Program-made: the position numbers and the translations under genes | Assembly (NCBI RefSeq): GCF_946480185.1 | Contig: NZ_CAMLIG010000009.1 | Coordinates: 80,366-144,365 of the forward strand | Direction of reading: 5' to 3' | DNA length: 64,000 bases | DNA from: an uncultured Pedobacter sp. | Lineage (GTDB): Bacteria; Bacteroidota; Bacteroidia; Sphingobacteriales; Sphingobacteriaceae | The notes under the pieces: model-generated | Seen by the model: only the letters and a program-made list of their open reading frames with translations | Databases searched by the model: none | Told to the model about the DNA's origin: nothing | Shown: positions 27,614-36,697 of the stretch, piece by piece | Layout: each line of letters starts with the position of its first letter | How positions within the stretch are numbered: the first letter of the stretch is position 1

Positions 27614-28234
27614 ATGTTTACCAAAATGAAAAATATAGATACCGCTTTTAGGCAGATACGGATGTTCACTATAATCACCATTTGTCTGTGTTTCGTGTTA
27701 AGTGCCTATGTGATTTTTAAAAGTTTTGCAACTGTTAAAAACGCAGATTCCAGAATTTATCTATTAGCTAACGGACAGGTTATCAAAGCGAATACCTCGC
27801 AACGTTCAGAGAATTTAGAGGTGGAAATCAGAGATCATGTAAAAACTTTCCACCAACTTTTCTTTACGCTGGATCCGGATGAAAAAGTGATCAAACGAAA
27901 TATTACGCAGGCACTTTATTTAGCAGACGGTAGTGCGAAGCAGACCTATGACGATTTACAGGAGAAGGGATTTTATACTGGAATTATTTCAGGAAATATC
28001 AGTCAGCGTATCAATATTGACAGCGTGGAAGTGGACATCAGTAACCAGCCTTATTCTTTTAAATGTTTTGCCACACAGAAAATCATCCGTTCAACAAATA
28101 CCCTTAACAGAGGGCTGGTGACTTCGGGCACTATAAGAGAAGTTTCGAGAAGCGACAACAATCCGCATGGCTTTCTTATACAGCAATGGAAGATCCTAGT
28201 TAATCAGAATATGGACTCCTTAAATTATAAATAA
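27614..28234 (+). CDS. traK: Conjugative transposon protein TraK (VirB8-like)
   Basis: A 206-residue protein with one N-terminal membrane helix (MFTIITICLCFVLSAYVIF) and a periplasmic domain of about 165 residues. It matches TraK, the VirB8-like assembly factor: NADSRIYLLANGQVIKA after the helix, then HVKTFHQLFFTLDPDEKVIKRN. The stop overlaps the next start by one base. Confidence 0.9.
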   Translation: MFTKMKNIDTAFRQIRMFTIITICLCFVLSAYVIFKSFATVKNADSRIYLLANGQVIKANTSQRSENLEVEIRDHVKTFHQLFFTLDPDEKVIKRNITQALYLADGSAKQTYDDLQEKGFYTGIISGNISQRINIDSVEVDISNQPYSFKCFATQKIIRSTNTLNRGLVTSGTIREVSRSDNNPHGFLIQQWKILVNQNMDSLNYK

Positions 28235-28569
28235 TGATCAGCCTATTTAAAAAGAAAACTATAAACCCTGTCTCCCACGTAGAGACGGATCTGTTTGCCC
28301 AGCGAATTGCGGAAAAGATAATCTATTACCAAAAGAAATGTTCAGACCGTTTGGACAAACTTTTAAGGAGAGTGCCTTCCAAAATCCAAAGGATTGGTTT
28401 TACACTCTTAATCAGTGCAAGCACATTGTACTGTGGCTCACTGATTTTTAAAACTCCAGTTCATCCATTTGTTCTTAAAACTATAAAACCCTTGAAAAAC
28501 AATAAGGTTTTAACCGCAGATAGTCTTCAAAATCTGGAAAATATTTACCAACACTATTTAAAACGTTAA
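28234..28569 (+). CDS. TraL-like small membrane protein
   Basis: A 111-residue protein with a cytoplasmic basic start (KCSDRLDKLLRRVPSKIQR) before one membrane helix (IGFTLLISASTLYCGSLIF). The position between traK and traM and the layout fit TraL (DUF3989 type) of CTnDOT-like elements, though similarity is judged by shape. It is tightly packed: a one-base overlap before it and 3 bp after it. Confidence 0.65.
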   Translation: MISLFKKKTINPVSHVETDLFAQRIAEKIIYYQKKCSDRLDKLLRRVPSKIQRIGFTLLISASTLYCGSLIFKTPVHPFVLKTIKPLKNNKVLTADSLQNLENIYQHYLKR

Positions 28570-28572
28570 GCT

Positions 28573-29655
28573 ATGAAAACTACATTTTTAAAACCCGCTA
28601 CAAAAAAGACCAAACAATTTCTATTCTTCTTGCCAATTGTTTCCGTCCCCTTTTTAACCTTGATATTCTGGCTGATGGGCGGAGGCAAAGGTTCGGAACT
28701 GATGGCAAAAACATCGGCTGACAAGCATTTGCTCACATCACTTCCTGCAGTTGACCTGTCCGCACAGAAAGAGATGGATAAAATGAGCTATTACGAAAAA
28801 GCAACTGCGGACTCCATAAAGGATAAAGATGCAGATCACGAAAGTTCCTTTTGGGATAAAACTTACCTCCAAGCCAGAGAAATTGGAGAAAGCAATGAAA
28901 CTGACTTTGACAATTCCTATAACGCGGAACATCAGGAAGCCGAGCTTCACAAAAAACTGGACCGATTAAATGAGGTCTTAAACAGCTCAGAAAGCGAGCA
29001 AAATCATGCTGTTAAACAGAACGCTCCATATCAGGAAAATCAGCTCGACGAAACTCAACACAATCTGAATTCCATTGGTAAAGAAGCTGATCCTGAACTT
29101 GAGCAACTTAACGGAATGCTTGAAAAAATCTGGAACATTCAGCATCCGGAAGCTGACGAAATATCCAATTCAAATAAAGATTTGGACAATTTGTACCGGG
29201 CTATTCCTGCGGTGATTGAAGGGAAACAAAAGATTGGTCAAGGCTCGGTTGTGAAATTGAGGTTGCTGGAGTCTGTGGAGCTGAACAATCAGATAGTCCC
29301 AAAAGATCATCTGGTATTTGGGATCTGCAGAATTACCAACCAGAGATTACAGCTCGATATTACCAATATCCGGCTCGGAAAATCTATTCTGCCCGTTGAT
29401 TTGTCCACTTATGATATGACGGACGGTATGGAAGGGATCAATGTTCCCGACGCACTCTTAAACGATGCGATGAGAACCGGTTCTGATGATGCAGTTCAAA
29501 GTTTACAATTCCTTCCTTATGATCAGAACATGGAAACGCAGATTGCCAGTGCAGGTATCTCCGCAGCGAAAGGTCTTTTTAGCAAAAGAAGCAGGCGTAT
29601 CCGGGTAAAACTGAAAGACGGCTATAAAGTCCTTCTCAAAAACAACCGTAAATAA
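28573..29655 (+). CDS. traM: Conjugative transposon protein TraM (VirB10-like)
   Basis: The 360-residue protein has one N-terminal membrane helix (FLFFLPIVSVPFLTLIFWLMGG), a long polar and acidic linker, and a C-terminal domain of about 150 residues. That domain begins near GSVVKLRLLESVELNNQ and ends with SKRSRRIRVKLKDGYKVLL, as in TraM. It is the VirB10-like bridge between inner and outer membranes. It is the last clear tra structural gene in the window; traN would be expected next and is absent. Confidence 0.9.
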   Translation: MKTTFLKPATKKTKQFLFFLPIVSVPFLTLIFWLMGGGKGSELMAKTSADKHLLTSLPAVDLSAQKEMDKMSYYEKATADSIKDKDADHESSFWDKTYLQAREIGESNETDFDNSYNAEHQEAELHKKLDRLNEVLNSSESEQNHAVKQNAPYQENQLDETQHNLNSIGKEADPELEQLNGMLEKIWNIQHPEADEISNSNKDLDNLYRAIPAVIEGKQKIGQGSVVKLRLLESVELNNQIVPKDHLVFGICRITNQRLQLDITNIRLGKSILPVDLSTYDMTDGMEGINVPDALLNDAMRTGSDDAVQSLQFLPYDQNMETQIASAGISAAKGLFSKRSRRIRVKLKDGYKVLLKNNRK

Positions 29656-29683
29656 TTTATCCATTAACCATAATACAAATACC

Positions 29684-30472
29684 ATGAACATGAAAAATTT
29701 AGAGTATCTGAACAATCAAACTTTCTATTCCGGTTTCGGTAAGGAGCTGAACGAAGAGTTAAGTAAAAAGCTGGAAGCCGGTGAGAAAAGCTTTTCATTG
29801 GACTATCAGAACACTTATGGAAACGATGAGGTGACGGCAAAGCTCAACTTCAACAAATCGGCAAAAAGTGAGCTGTATTTCTTCAACAGCTATGATCTGA
29901 GACTGAAAAAAGGAAACGGAAAGGAAGTAAGCCAACGTTTTTTTATAGGAACGGAAAACAACATTACGCAGAAAGAAGCCTATAATCTTTTGTGTGGCAG
30001 GGCCATCAATAAAACCTGGACTAAAATGGAAAAAGTTGGCGAAGGAGACGATGCCAGATTTCAGCCTACCAAAGAAAAATATAACGCTTGGCTTCAACTT
30101 GATTTCGATAACATGGATGACAATGGAAACTTCAAGGCACTCCGTTATCATGAGAATTACAACTTCGATCTGGATAAAGTACTTTCTGAACAACAGATCA
30201 AGGGTCTCGGTAATGACACGGATAAACAACAGCTGATGGACTCGCTTAAAAAAGGGAACAGACAGGCTGTGACCGTCATGGATGGAGATGAATCGAAACA
30301 GATTTTTATAGAGGCAAACCCGAAGGATAGGATTGTCAATATCTATGAAGCTAAGCAACCCATGGCTCAAAAAGAGCAGGTGGAGAAAACGGCTAAAAGT
30401 CAGAAAACAGAAGTAACAGAATCAATCAAAAAAAATGAAAGAAAACAGAAAAAGCAGGGTATGCAAGTCTGA
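29684..30472 (+). CDS. Hypothetical protein of the conjugative element, highly charged C-terminus
   Basis: A 262-residue soluble protein. The first ~210 residues contain the recognisable run FFNSYDLRLKKGNG and NITQKEAYNLLCGRAINKTW, seen in hypothetical proteins (DUF3945-related style) carried by Bacteroidetes conjugative elements. The last ~45 residues are Lys/Gln/Glu-rich and likely unstructured. Function is unknown. It starts 28 bp after traM, in the place where traN should stand, and overlaps the following small gene by 38 bp. Confidence 0.75.
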   Translation: MNMKNLEYLNNQTFYSGFGKELNEELSKKLEAGEKSFSLDYQNTYGNDEVTAKLNFNKSAKSELYFFNSYDLRLKKGNGKEVSQRFFIGTENNITQKEAYNLLCGRAINKTWTKMEKVGEGDDARFQPTKEKYNAWLQLDFDNMDDNGNFKALRYHENYNFDLDKVLSEQQIKGLGNDTDKQQLMDSLKKGNRQAVTVMDGDESKQIFIEANPKDRIVNIYEAKQPMAQKEQVEKTAKSQKTEVTESIKKNERKQKKQGMQV

Positions 30473-30755
30473 TAGAATTCCATTTTTGATGCCTTTGAGG
30501 AATTTCCTCGAAGGCATTAAAGATGATAAAAGAATACGGACAACGCACAGTGCGGTTTTCTTAACACTCTACGGTCTTTGGCTAGAGAACGATGGTCAAA
30601 ATCCTATTCCTGTAAAGAAGAAAGAAGCCATGGCTAAAGCAAAAATTATCAGTCAGATGACCTGGCACCGCACCATCATTGAACTTAATGAATACGGGTA
30701 TGTGGATTACCAGCCTACCTATAACAGAACTCGTGTAAGCACAGTTTCTCTTTAA
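30435..30755 (+). CDS. Small winged-helix-like protein (first of a related pair)
   Basis: A 106-residue protein. Its body (THSAVFLTLYGLWLEN, KAKIISQMTWHRTIIELNEYGYVDYQPTYN) has the same plan as the gene at 31024: a helix, a recognition-like helix, then a Glu/Gly-Tyr/Phe-x-Tyr-x-P-Ser/Thr-Tyr-Asn ending. That suggests a small winged-helix fold. It overlaps the previous gene by 38 bp and precedes an excisionase-like gene by 11 bp. It is probably a regulator of the element; no family name can be given. Confidence 0.65.
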   Translation: MKENRKSRVCKSDRIPFLMPLRNFLEGIKDDKRIRTTHSAVFLTLYGLWLENDGQNPIPVKKKEAMAKAKIISQMTWHRTIIELNEYGYVDYQPTYNRTRVSTVSL

Positions 30756-30766
30756 AATCATAGAAT

Positions 30767-31027
30767 ATGAATATCGAAATTCTCACAAAATCAGACCTGC
30801 AGAACTTTAAGCAAGAACTGATTACGGAAATACAAACAATTGTAGGAGGGTCTAATACCAAAGAAAAAAAATGGCTGAAAGGGATTGATGTCAGAAAACT
30901 TTTAAACATCTCTCCAGGAACGCTACAGAATCTAAGAATTAATGGCACTTTAAATCCGTCAAAAATCGGAGGAACTCTTTTTTACAAACGTAGTGACATA
31001 GAAAAGTTATTGGAGGATGGAGAATGA
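30767..31027 (+). CDS. Helix-turn-helix protein, excisionase/MerR-like (HTH_17 type)
   Basis: An 86-residue protein with an N-terminal helical part and a C-terminal winged helix-turn-helix: WLKGIDVRKLLNISPGTLQNLR, then KIGGTLFYKRSDIEKLLE. This is the common Bacteroidetes mobile-element HTH_17 pattern, used by excisionases and small regulators. The final bases overlap the next start by 4 bp. No integrase is nearby, so its role as a recombination directionality factor is unproven. Confidence 0.85.
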   Translation: MNIEILTKSDLQNFKQELITEIQTIVGGSNTKEKKWLKGIDVRKLLNISPGTLQNLRINGTLNPSKIGGTLFYKRSDIEKLLEDGE

Positions 31028-31299
31028 ATGAGGATATCTTGAATCGGTTTTTAATGAGTGTGTCTGAAAATCCGAAGATATTGGCAAGTCATATTAGTCT
31101 TTTTAGTGCTATTCTTTGTTGCAAAGAAAGTCATCATAACGTATTTAATGTCAGCAGAAGTAGATTGATGGAGATGAGTAAACTGCGGTCAACAGCGACT
31201 TATCATAAGTGTTTGAAAGATTTGGTTGAGTTAGGTTTTTTAGAATATAGCCCATCTTATAATCCCTATCGGGGAAGCAAGGTTAAATTAATAAACTGA
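31024..31299 (+). CDS. Small winged-helix-like protein (second of the pair)
   Basis: A 91-residue protein with segments ILASHISLFSAIL, SRSRLMEMSKLRSTATYHKC and LGFLEYSPSYNPYRGS. The LM..SK.RS.ATYH pattern reads like a replication or regulatory winged helix and is common beside HTH_17 genes in Bacteroidetes mobile elements. It shares its plan with the gene at 30435, so the HTH gene is bracketed by two relatives. It is the last intact gene of the element before the insertion sequence remnants. Confidence 0.7.
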   Translation: MNEDILNRFLMSVSENPKILASHISLFSAILCCKESHHNVFNVSRSRLMEMSKLRSTATYHKCLKDLVELGFLEYSPSYNPYRGSKVKLIN

Positions 31300-31405
31300 T
31301 GACAATCCTCAACTCATTTATATATTGCTCACATTGGAGTTGCTACCTATGAGTAGAGACATTTATAGAGCAGATTTAAAAGAGTTAATTTTAAATTTGA
31401 TTAAT

Positions 31406-32615
31406 ATGAGATACAGAGTATTTAATGATGAATTCAAAAAGATGGCAGTTGAGCTCTCCAGATTAAAGAGTTCGGTAAAACAAGCAGCAATAGAACTTGA
31501 TTTAGATCCTTCCCGGTTAAGCAAATGGCGCAATAATCCCACAATTTAATGGAGGCAATATTATAATGGTTATTGCAGGTTTCACTACAGAACAGATGGA
31601 GATCAGGAGATTGAAAAAGGCGTTAAAGAATTCCGAACTTGAATGTGATAACCTAAAAAAGACGGTAGGCATCTTTTCCAAGGGAGACCGGGGATATATA
31701 GATTTAAAGCATAACATAGATCGATCTACCCCGTAGAGAAGATGTCGTCATTTTTTGGGATCAGTAGCAGTTCCTATTACAAGTGGGCCAAAGATCCAGT
31801 AGGATTCTGGCAACAGCAGAACGCCGAACTTCTGGCCAAGCTCAAAACCGTATATTCGATGAGCAAGGGCCGTTATGGCAGTCCACGCATCACTAAAGAA
31901 CTGAATGCTGAGGGTATAAAGGCATCACGTCCCCGGATAGCAAGGTTGATGGGTAGAAACGGGATAAAGAACATCATGAAGCGAAAATACAGGGTAACCA
32001 CCAATTCCAACCATCTTTATCCCGCAAATGCAAATCTGCTGTTGCGTGATTTCAGCACCAATGGTATGGAGAGAAATGGGTAAGTGACATTACTTATATC
32101 CGAACTGGTGAGGGCTGGCTTTATTTGACGGTGATCATGGATTTGGCAGACCGTAAAATTATCGGCTGGAGCATGAACAAACAGTATGAGTGGAAAATCA
32201 ACCGTTGTGGACGCATAGAAAATGGCCATAAAGAACAGGCCTTTGGAAAGAGATCTCATTTTTTCACAGTGACAGGGGGACTCAGTATGCAATTCATGAG
32301 TTCCGCAGATGCTTCAAGGGGTTGCCAGTATTGCAGAGTATGAGTAGAAAAGGAAATTGTTGGGATAATGCCATCGCAGAAAGCTTCTTTAAGACGCTAA
32401 AGACGGAAATGGTATACCATAGAAAATTTGAGACCAGGTCACAGGCAAAACTTCAGATATTCGATTACATCAAAGTATGGTACAACAGAAAAAGAAGGCA
32501 TTCCGCACTAGATTGCCTGACTCCGGTTCAAGCAGAAAGGGTGATGGTGAATAATAAACAGAAGCTGCATAAAACGGTCTCTACTTTTATATTGCAATTC
32601 CATTTGAGACGGTAA
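31406..32615 (+). pseudogene. IS3-family transposase pseudogene
   Basis: This is the reading-frame content of the IS3 remnant. Frame breaks are visible near 31538 (one inserted base), near 32070 (two-base duplication) and within 32180-32340 (several shifts). The last intact segment runs to the stop at 32613-32615 and holds the catalytic Glu region and VWYNRKRRHSALDCLTPVQ, a typical IS3 orfB ending. Confidence 0.85.
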
Positions 32616-32632
32616 ATATTAAACTGGGGACA
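31406..32632 (+). mobile_element. Decayed IS3-family insertion sequence (orfA and orfB frameshifted)
   Basis: The orfA part begins near the ATG at 31406 and reads EFKKMAVELSRLKSSVKQAA, LDPSRLSKWRNN. An extra C near 31535-31540 shifts the frame, after which it continues as NGGNIIMVIAGF and a leucine-rich helix to 31736. orfB reads on from about 31736: SSFFGISSSSYYKWAKD, KGRYGSPRITKEL. A GA duplication near 32070 breaks it before WVSDITYI. More shifts disrupt the HSDRG region, and the end is clean: GNCWDNAIAESFFKTLKTE. DDE parts are recognisable but the gene is dead. The right end is probably at 32632 (sequence GGGGACA); I cannot find a matching left end, so the left side looks lost. Confidence 0.85.
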
Positions 32633-32876
32633 CCTTGAGATCAAATCAGAAGGATTACAAAACTTATCCATTCATATTCAAGAAATCGAGAAAAGAATAG
32701 AAACTTTATTCTCTCCACTGTGTGACCAGTTTATGATAAGAAAAAATTATGCTAAAGCATTTGACGGCTTTAAAAACAGGATTTTAAGCAAAATAACTGC
32801 ACGTACCACTATTCAATATCTTAGCAAATTCTTATTCAACCGAAAGCTGAATCAATCAAAAATTAATCTCGTTTAA
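32633..32876 (+). pseudogene. C-terminal fragment of an IS982-type transposase
   Basis: Immediately to the right of the IS3 end an open frame runs about 79 codons to TAA at 32874-32876. It reads EIEKRIETLFSPLCDQF, then NYAKAFDGFKNRILSKIT, then TIQYLSKFLFNRKLN. This matches the C-terminal end of IS982-family transposases. There is no start codon; the 5' part is missing. The IS3 element probably landed in, or was joined by deletion to, this older element. Confidence 0.75.
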
Positions 32877-32928
32877 TAATGCACTACGGGTATAGTCTTA
32901 TTATTTTTCTCATTGTTAATTGAAAATG

Positions 32929-34071
32929 TTATTTCAAAAACCTATAAATTTCACAGGAGGCAAGTAAAAATGCACCGACTCCAAAATTTGCGGTAGAATT
33001 TTGATCGACTATTTGGCCTGGAATTGCTTTTTCTCCGATTGGTTGTACATAACCTACTGAACCATTTGGTTGTAAAGCAAATTGAGTTAAGTATTTCCAC
33101 GATTTTTGAATTGTCGGTGTATAATCTGCTTTGCTTAATAAGCCATTGTTCATTCCCCATAGGTAGCCAAAAGTGATAAATGCGGTTCCGCTAGTTTCTG
33201 GTCCGGGGGCTTGCTCAGGATCTAAAATACTACGAGTCCAATAACCTTCTGCTTGTTGCGCCTTAGCTAAGGCAACAGCCATTTGCTGATAGCGGGTAAA
33301 AAATAAGTCGTAATGCTTGTAGCTTTTAGGCATATCAGCCAAAACTTTAGCTAAGCCAGCAAACACCCATCCATCGCCACGAGCCCAAAAATCTTTTACT
33401 CCGTTTACTGTTTTATGTTTTGGATAAATATACTTTCCGTCGCGATAGTACAAATGTGCCTCTTTATCAAACATTAAATCATCCGCATAAACAAAATACT
33501 CATAAAGTTTATCCAGATATTGTTCGTCGCCAGTTAATTTGTAAAGTTTTGTCATTACCGGCATTGCCATATACAAACCATCTGCCCACCACCAATAATC
33601 GTTATTGGGCGTACTCATCTGATATTGCATTACTTCCAATGCTCTGGCTACTTTTTTCGGGTCTTTTACCTCATCTAAATTGTACAGATCAATATAGGTT
33701 TGAAAACAAATTTGCCAATCGCCAAAAAGCACATATTCTGGTTTCTCGCCATAGCTATATTTCCATTTTGTTTTATCGTTAGAAGTTGCACCCATCCAAT
33801 TATTCTTCCTCGCCCATTTTTCTGAATATGCTTTATACGTAGGATTTTTTGTAAGCTCATACGCAGCCATATTACCGGTATGGTAGGCTGCATTATCCCA
33901 AAAAGGATTTCCGGGTTGTGTATGTTGTTGTTGCCAATAACCATTTACCCTGTTAATGATTTCCAAAACACTATCCTTAGACACCGTTGCGTTATACGTT
34001 TTACTTTTTTTAGACACACAACCGGCTAAAAATATAATTAAACAAAGGATCGACGTTACTTTTAATCGCAT
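32929..34071 (-). CDS. GH105/GH88-type unsaturated glucuronyl (rhamnogalacturonyl) hydrolase, lipoprotein
   Basis: A 380-residue enzyme with a lipoprotein signal (CLIIFLAGC, Cys18). The alpha/alpha six-barrel family signature is visible: YWWWADGLYMAMPVM with the catalytic Asp, then VKDFWARGDGWVFAGLA, and the end GVGAFLLASCEIYRF. GH105 and GH88 enzymes remove unsaturated uronic acid left by polysaccharide lyases, by hydrating the double bond. It is the last gene of the minus-strand locus, 16 bp after the BNR_4 gene. If the BNR_4 protein is a lyase, this enzyme would take its product. Family is sure; GH105 is preferred over GH88. Confidence 0.9.
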   Translation of the reverse strand: MRLKVTSILCLIIFLAGCVSKKSKTYNATVSKDSVLEIINRVNGYWQQQHTQPGNPFWDNAAYHTGNMAAYELTKNPTYKAYSEKWARKNNWMGATSNDKTKWKYSYGEKPEYVLFGDWQICFQTYIDLYNLDEVKDPKKVARALEVMQYQMSTPNNDYWWWADGLYMAMPVMTKLYKLTGDEQYLDKLYEYFVYADDLMFDKEAHLYYRDGKYIYPKHKTVNGVKDFWARGDGWVFAGLAKVLADMPKSYKHYDLFFTRYQQMAVALAKAQQAEGYWTRSILDPEQAPGPETSGTAFITFGYLWGMNNGLLSKADYTPTIQKSWKYLTQFALQPNGSVGYVQPIGEKAIPGQIVDQNSTANFGVGAFLLASCEIYRFLK

Positions 34072-34087
34072 AATTGTAGTAATTGGC

Positions 34088-35416
34088 TTATTTAAAATGA
34101 GGCTTAAATTCTAAAACGTTTACTTGCTGTGGTGGAGTTCTTGTTAAACCCTCGCCATCTTTTTGCATTGTACGTTGCACAAAAAGATTGAGTTTAAATG
34201 CTTTTTTCCAGAGTTCAGTATCGTAAGTAGGTTCCCAAGAACCTACATCTTCATCGTTTAAATCAGAAACTGTCCATTTGGCATCTGTTATTTTTTTTAA
34301 GCTCAAGGCTGATACTTTGTTGCCCCGTTCCTCATCTCTAAAAATGAGTAATATGGAAGCGTTATTGTCTTTTCCTTTTACTAAAATCTGCGGACGGGAA
34401 ATTGGTATCTGCTTTGTACCTCCTCCGCTTAAACTAAATGATGTTTTCCTAAAATCAAGGCTACGCGTTTTCCACTCATTACCAATGTGATAAATCAGAT
34501 GGTATTGAGGAATAGCTGTATCACTATCTTGCCAGTAAGTAGCGATAAAGGGGTTTCCATTTTCATCGCAAGCCATGGATGTTTGATTAATTAACTCGTG
34601 ATTTTGTGGAATTTTAACTGCATATTCTGCTGTGCTTGCGGTTATTGGGAGCTGATATTTAACTCCTTTTGAATTCTCCCATGTTAAACCGCCATCTTTA
34701 GAACAAGCATAAGCCATATCATGGTTGCTGGCTACATCCGGGCTTTCTCGCCAAACCCAAGAAATATGGATAAAGCCGAATTTATCAATGCAAGCCTGCC
34801 AGTACGCATTCCTTTTCCCCTCGCCACTAATTAAATTGTTTTGTAAACGTGTCCATTTTTTGGTCTTAACATCGTAGCTGTTCATGACCAAATCACCGTT
34901 TCCAGAACCTCCGTTTCTATAAAAAAACAACAACTTGTTATCATTTAGTTTATAAAACTCGGGATACGATACTTTTTCTTCATCTGAACCAATCATTTGT
35001 ATCGGCGAGGCAAGCTTTAAAGAACCTGGGCTTACTGATTTTGTGTAGTGCAGTTTGTTGTTATGGTGATCCCAAGCGATATGCAAAAAACCATCGCCAT
35101 CCACCATAATACTGATGATGTTATGCGCATCTTTTATATTGCCTTTGTAGTTAGTTTTCTCGATAATCCAGTTAGCGGAATTTAGTTTTCGTTTACCAAG
35201 TATCACGTTACCTTCCGCATTATAAAAAGCGATGTACTGAGTATTTTTAAAGGTGACCAAGGAATTTTTACGAAAAACGGTTGTATTAACCGTATTGCCA
35301 GCCCAACCCTCGGCAACCTTAACTATTTTTACCGTTGGCGGATTTTGTGCATACAGTTTTGTGCAAGCCAGCAAAACCAGCAATATTCCTAAAATTTTAC
35401 AGCTAATTGTTTTCAT
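34088..35416 (-). CDS. BNR_4 beta-propeller enzyme (GH145 / PL42 / PL24-like)
   Basis: A 442-residue secreted protein from the ATG at 35416 (MKTISCKILG, signal peptide ending KLYAQ). A few codons upstream another start is possible at 35434. The body shows beta-propeller features: AHNIISIMVDGDGFLHIAWDHH, FGFIHISWVWRESPDVASNHDM, ACDENGNPFIATYWQD. This is the BNR_4 fold, which includes seven-bladed enzymes acting at rhamnose-glucuronate linkages: GH145 rhamnosidases, PL42 lyases and PL24 ulvan lyases. Which of these it is cannot be read here. It starts 1 bp after the DUF2264 stop. Next to GH105 a lyase role is attractive. Confidence 0.8.
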   Translation of the reverse strand: MKTISCKILGILLVLLACTKLYAQNPPTVKIVKVAEGWAGNTVNTTVFRKNSLVTFKNTQYIAFYNAEGNVILGKRKLNSANWIIEKTNYKGNIKDAHNIISIMVDGDGFLHIAWDHHNNKLHYTKSVSPGSLKLASPIQMIGSDEEKVSYPEFYKLNDNKLLFFYRNGGSGNGDLVMNSYDVKTKKWTRLQNNLISGEGKRNAYWQACIDKFGFIHISWVWRESPDVASNHDMAYACSKDGGLTWENSKGVKYQLPITASTAEYAVKIPQNHELINQTSMACDENGNPFIATYWQDSDTAIPQYHLIYHIGNEWKTRSLDFRKTSFSLSGGGTKQIPISRPQILVKGKDNNASILLIFRDEERGNKVSALSLKKITDAKWTVSDLNDEDVGSWEPTYDTELWKKAFKLNLFVQRTMQKDGEGLTRTPPQQVNVLEFKPHFK

Positions 35417-35417
35417 T

Positions 35418-36635
35418 TTAATGAGGTAAAGCATGATCTATTTGTACTGGCTGACCGCTCCAAAGTTTTTTCTGTGTCCAATCTGCATTTGGGTTAGCCC
35501 AAAAAGGATCATCGGCAGGCAAGCCTAACACCAAAAACACTTGCGAGCATAAGTATAAACTACCCGTTGAGATGTAGGTTTCTCCTAAACCCGGTTGATG
35601 ACCGTAAACGCCAATGGTTAGCCATCCGTTTTTATCAAAAGTTCCCGGTGCTTCAATCTGGTTTTTTACTACTGTGTACAAAGCGCAACGCACTTGTTCT
35701 GGCGAAATTTCTTCTGGCAATGCCTTTTGTAATGCTGCCTGAGAAAGTAGCTGAAAAGCACCAAACCGGTAAGTTAATGAACGTCCGATAGGCGGATAAG
35801 TGCCTTCCGGAGAAATTAATCTTTCCTGAATTTCGGCGTAGCGAGTTGCTCTTGTTAAAAATTGCTGATATAATTTTTTATCACGAAGGGCAAGATTGGT
35901 GATATCCAACAACATGGGCTGAATTACAAAGCTGTTGTAATAATCCCAGTGAAAATCGGGTCCATCGCCGTAAATACCGTCGCCTTTGTACCAATTTTCG
36001 TGTGATTTTACCGCGTAATCAATCCGCATAAAATCTGCACCGGTATCAAACTTGTAAATTGCGGTTTCAATCATCGCACTAAACAAAAGCCAATTACTGT
36101 AACCGGGTCTAATTATTCTTGTTGCTTTGAGTTGGCGGATAACATTTGCTTTGGTATCTGCATCTAAAGGCTCCCACAATTGTTTTGGCGCTCTTAATAA
36201 TGCGTGGGCAAAAAAAGCGGCATCAACTACCGGTTGCCCGCCCTTAGTAAAATTCATAAAATCCGCAGAAGTGGAATCCGTAGCGTTATGAATGCACTTA
36301 CGCACCAATAAAATATATTTTTCTCGCAGTTTTCCTTCCACAGTGTTATCTGCACCAAGTTCTAGCCAAGGTGCCATCCCTCCTATTAATCTGCCAAAAG
36401 CCTCTAAATAAGTTACTTCTCGCCGACTGGCTTCTTGTCCCGGGGCAGTTTCTACGGGCATTGTTGCTTTCAGCTGATTTTGACTTAATGCTTCCAAAAC
36501 CGGATCAGCGATTTTCAGCATGGTTTCAATCATAAATTTGCGTTGCTCTGGCCCTTCTATTTTTGATTTTTTGGGACTGGCGTTAGCGACAAAACCTAGC
36601 AAAAGGCATAGTGGCACTAATAGTTTTTTAATCAT
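35418..36635 (-). CDS. DUF2264 protein (GH154-type beta-glucuronidase candidate)
   Basis: A 405-residue secreted protein (signal VPLCLLLGFVANA). Diagnostic DUF2264 stretches are YLEAFGRLIGGMAPWLELG, MNFTKGGQPVVDAAFFAHAL and HWDYYNSFVIQPMLLDI. DUF2264 includes GH154, whose founding member from Bacteroides thetaiotaomicron removes glucuronic acid from arabinogalactan. It has the usual six-hairpin length. A truncated relative lies at 47387-47884 and a longer one upstream at 36698. It ends 1 bp before the BNR_4 start. Confidence 0.85.
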   Translation of the reverse strand: MIKKLLVPLCLLLGFVANASPKKSKIEGPEQRKFMIETMLKIADPVLEALSQNQLKATMPVETAPGQEASRREVTYLEAFGRLIGGMAPWLELGADNTVEGKLREKYILLVRKCIHNATDSTSADFMNFTKGGQPVVDAAFFAHALLRAPKQLWEPLDADTKANVIRQLKATRIIRPGYSNWLLFSAMIETAIYKFDTGADFMRIDYAVKSHENWYKGDGIYGDGPDFHWDYYNSFVIQPMLLDITNLALRDKKLYQQFLTRATRYAEIQERLISPEGTYPPIGRSLTYRFGAFQLLSQAALQKALPEEISPEQVRCALYTVVKNQIEAPGTFDKNGWLTIGVYGHQPGLGETYISTGSLYLCSQVFLVLGLPADDPFWANPNADWTQKKLWSGQPVQIDHALPH

Positions 36636-36697
36636 TTCTTTACAGTATCATATTTCAATAAAATGTTATTAGGTTATCAAAACCGTTTTAAACATTC

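Noticed and set aside
31325..31405. Extending IS3 orfA upstream to 31325
   Set aside because: The added leader has no similarity to IS3 orfA starts and begins with a TTG; the ATG at 31406 fits the family better.
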